Shown here: piece by piece, positions 62,746 through 64,000 of the stretch | Numbering within the stretch: position 1 is the stretch's first letter | Layout of the letters: each line of letters starts with the position of its first letter | From: Actinomycetaceae bacterium | Lineage (GTDB): Bacteria; Actinomycetota; Actinomycetes; Actinomycetales; Actinomycetaceae | Direction of reading: 5' to 3' | Assembly (NCBI GenBank): GCA_030537615.1 | Contig: JAUNVP010000012.1 | Location: 19,605 to 83,604 of the forward strand | DNA length: 64,000 nt | Position numbers and translations under genes: made by a program | Notes under the pieces: generated by a model | What the model was told of the DNA's origin: nothing | What the model saw: the letters and a program-made list of their open reading frames with translations, nothing else | Database searches by the model: none

Positions 62746-63117
62746 ATGGAAGCGAAGGCGCAAGCGCGCTACGTTCGCGTTACCCCCATGAAAGCTCGTC
62801 GTGTGGTGAACGAAGTTCGCAACAAGCGAGTTCTTGAGGCGTATGACATTTTGCGATTCGCCCCTCAGGCGGTCGCTACCGATGTAAATAAGATTTTGAT
62901 GAGTGCCATGGCCAACGCGAGAGTGAAGGCCGACAACGCCGGAGAGCGTTTCAAAGAGGAGGACTTCTTCATCGTCGAAGCGTACGTTGATGAAGGCCCC
63001 ACGATGAAGCGTTTCCGTCCGCGCGCACAAGGCCGTGCAGCTCAGATTCTCAAGCGCACGAGTCACATTACCCTGGTGGTAGGCACGAAGGACGACAATG
63101 GGAAGGAAGGCCGGTAA
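62746..63117 (+). CDS. rplV: 50S ribosomal protein L22
   Basis: A 123-residue L22 beginning [20 protein letters not shown], the usual family start. The open frame reaches a TTG at 62716, but the extra residues are not conserved. The beta-hairpin region [15 protein letters not shown] reaches the exit tunnel. The stop shares one base with rpsC. Confidence 0.97.
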   Translation: MEAKAQARYVRVTPMKARRVVNEVRNKRVLEAYDILRFAPQAVATDVNKILMSAMANARVKADNAGERFKEEDFFIVEAYVDEGPTMKRFRPRAQGRAAQILKRTSHITLVVGTKDDNGKEGR

Positions 63118-63947
63118 TGGGTCAAAAAGTAAACCCCACCGGATTTAGGCTCGGAGTTACCACCGAGCACCGCTCCCGCTGGTTCGCTGACTCCACCACC
63201 AAGGGCCAGCGTTACAGCGACTACGTTGCAGAGGACGTCGCCATCCGTGACCTCCTGAACGAGAGCTTGGAACGCGCTGGCGTTTCGAAGATCGTCATCG
63301 AGCGCACCACGGATCGAGTTCGCGTCGACCTCCACACCGCTCGCCCCGGTATTGTTATCGGGCGTCGCGGAGCAGAGGCCGATCGTCTGCGCCAGCGTCT
63401 GGAGAAGATGACTGGTAAGCAAGTACAGCTCAACATCCTCGAGGTGAAGAGCCCCGAACTCGACGCGAAGCTCGTCGCGCAGGGCATTGCCGAGCAGCTC
63501 GCTGCTCGCGTGTCTTTCCGCCGTGCTATGCGGAAGGGCATGCAGTCTGCGATGCGGGCAGGAGCCAAGGGCATTCGTGTCCAGTGCTCAGGCCGCCTCG
63601 GAGGCGCGGAAATGTCTCGTTCTGAGTTCTACCGTGAAGGTCGCGTCCCCCTCCACACGCTCCGTGCGAATATCGACTACGGCTTCTACGAAGCACGGAC
63701 GACTTTCGGTCGCATCGGTGTCAAGGTGTGGATCTACAAGGGTGACATGACCGAACGCGAGTTCGCTCAGCAGCAAATGGAATCTGGTAACCGAGGCCGT
63801 CGCGGCGACCGCCGCGGTGGACGCCGCGGCCCGCGTCGCGGTGGCTCAGACCAGCAGAGGAACAAGCAGCCAGAAACTCAGCAGCAGGCCCCGGCTACCG
63901 AGGCCCCCGCTGAGGCTCCGGCTGAAAAGACCGGATCGGAGGCCTAA
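63117..63947 (+). CDS. rpsC: 30S ribosomal protein S3 with Arg/Gly-rich tail
   Basis: A 276-residue S3. [20 protein letters not shown], the KH-domain loop [19 protein letters not shown] and [14 protein letters not shown] define the core (about 1-215). The tail is first Arg/Gly-rich ([17 protein letters not shown]) and then Ala/Glu/Pro-rich to the end. Such tails are frequent in high-GC Gram-positives. It starts inside the rplV stop. Confidence 0.97.
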   Translation: MGQKVNPTGFRLGVTTEHRSRWFADSTTKGQRYSDYVAEDVAIRDLLNESLERAGVSKIVIERTTDRVRVDLHTARPGIVIGRRGAEADRLRQRLEKMTGKQVQLNILEVKSPELDAKLVAQGIAEQLAARVSFRRAMRKGMQSAMRAGAKGIRVQCSGRLGGAEMSRSEFYREGRVPLHTLRANIDYGFYEARTTFGRIGVKVWIYKGDMTEREFAQQQMESGNRGRRGDRRGGRRGPRRGGSDQQRNKQPETQQQAPATEAPAEAPAEKTGSEA

Positions 63948-63950
63948 GCC

Positions 63951-64000
63951 GTGCTTATCCCCAGGCGGACGAAGTACCGCAAGCCCCACCGCCCTACCCG
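63951..64000 (+). CDS. rplP: 50S ribosomal protein L16, partial
   Basis: The gene starts at a GTG with GGAGG eight bases upstream and runs off the right edge. The visible peptide MLIPRRTKYRKPHRPT is the L16 N-terminus. Its position after rpsC is the standard one. Confidence 0.93.
   Translation, partial: MLIPRRTKYRKPHRPT

Overview
The window looks like chromosomal DNA of a medium-GC (by eye, mid-50s %) Gram-positive actinobacterium, most likely of the Actinomycetaceae (Trueperella, Arcanobacterium or Actinomyces relatives). The evidence is frequent GTG/TTG starts with strong AGGAGG ribosome sites, a mycobacterial-style MenC, MenJ-like reductase and FprA, a 14-gene nuo operon with actinobacterial tails, and the order tRNA-Tyr, tRNA-Thr, tRNA-Met, rpmG, murB, tRNA-Trp, secE, nusG. 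The species cannot be fixed from sequence alone. I see no prophage, insertion sequence or CRISPR array.

Region 1 (1-10.6 kb) is a menaquinone block. It holds a truncated membrane protein at the left edge, a small membrane protein, a GNAT acetyltransferase, menC-menD, an HtrA-type anchored protease, menF on the minus strand, then menG (ubiE) and a MenJ-like quinone reductase. Region 2 (10.7-27.9 kb) is a complete nuoA-N operon with overlapping genes, ending in a polyprenyl diphosphate synthase that overlaps nuoN. Together these regions make the quinone, its isoprenoid tail and the NADH dehydrogenase that reduces it. Region 3 (28-31.7 kb) holds fprA, htpX, a stand-alone Nif3-C-like domain protein and yajQ.

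Region 4 (31.9-41.6 kb) holds three tRNAs, rpmG, an MFS transporter, murB, a double alpha/beta hydrolase, adenosine deaminase, a small membrane protein, an APH-fold protein with a probable leaderless start, a lysophospholipase-like hydrolase and a class I aminotransferase. Region 5 (41.9-64 kb) is the translation and transcription core: tRNA-Trp, secE, nusG, rplK-rplA, an esterase on the minus strand, rplJ-rplL with an L10-type leader, rpoB-rpoC, rpsL-rpsG-fusA-tuf, then the S10 operon rpsJ-rplC-D-W-B-rpsS-rplV-rpsC, running off the end in rplP.

The least explained signal is a family of 20-bp-periodic intergenic repeats (core GTAGGCTCT/AGAGCCTAC) at four sites: 2001-2170, 30984-31206, 41671-41782 and 59261-59300. 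Two of the sites share an inverted core of about 45 bp. I know of no described element that matches it.
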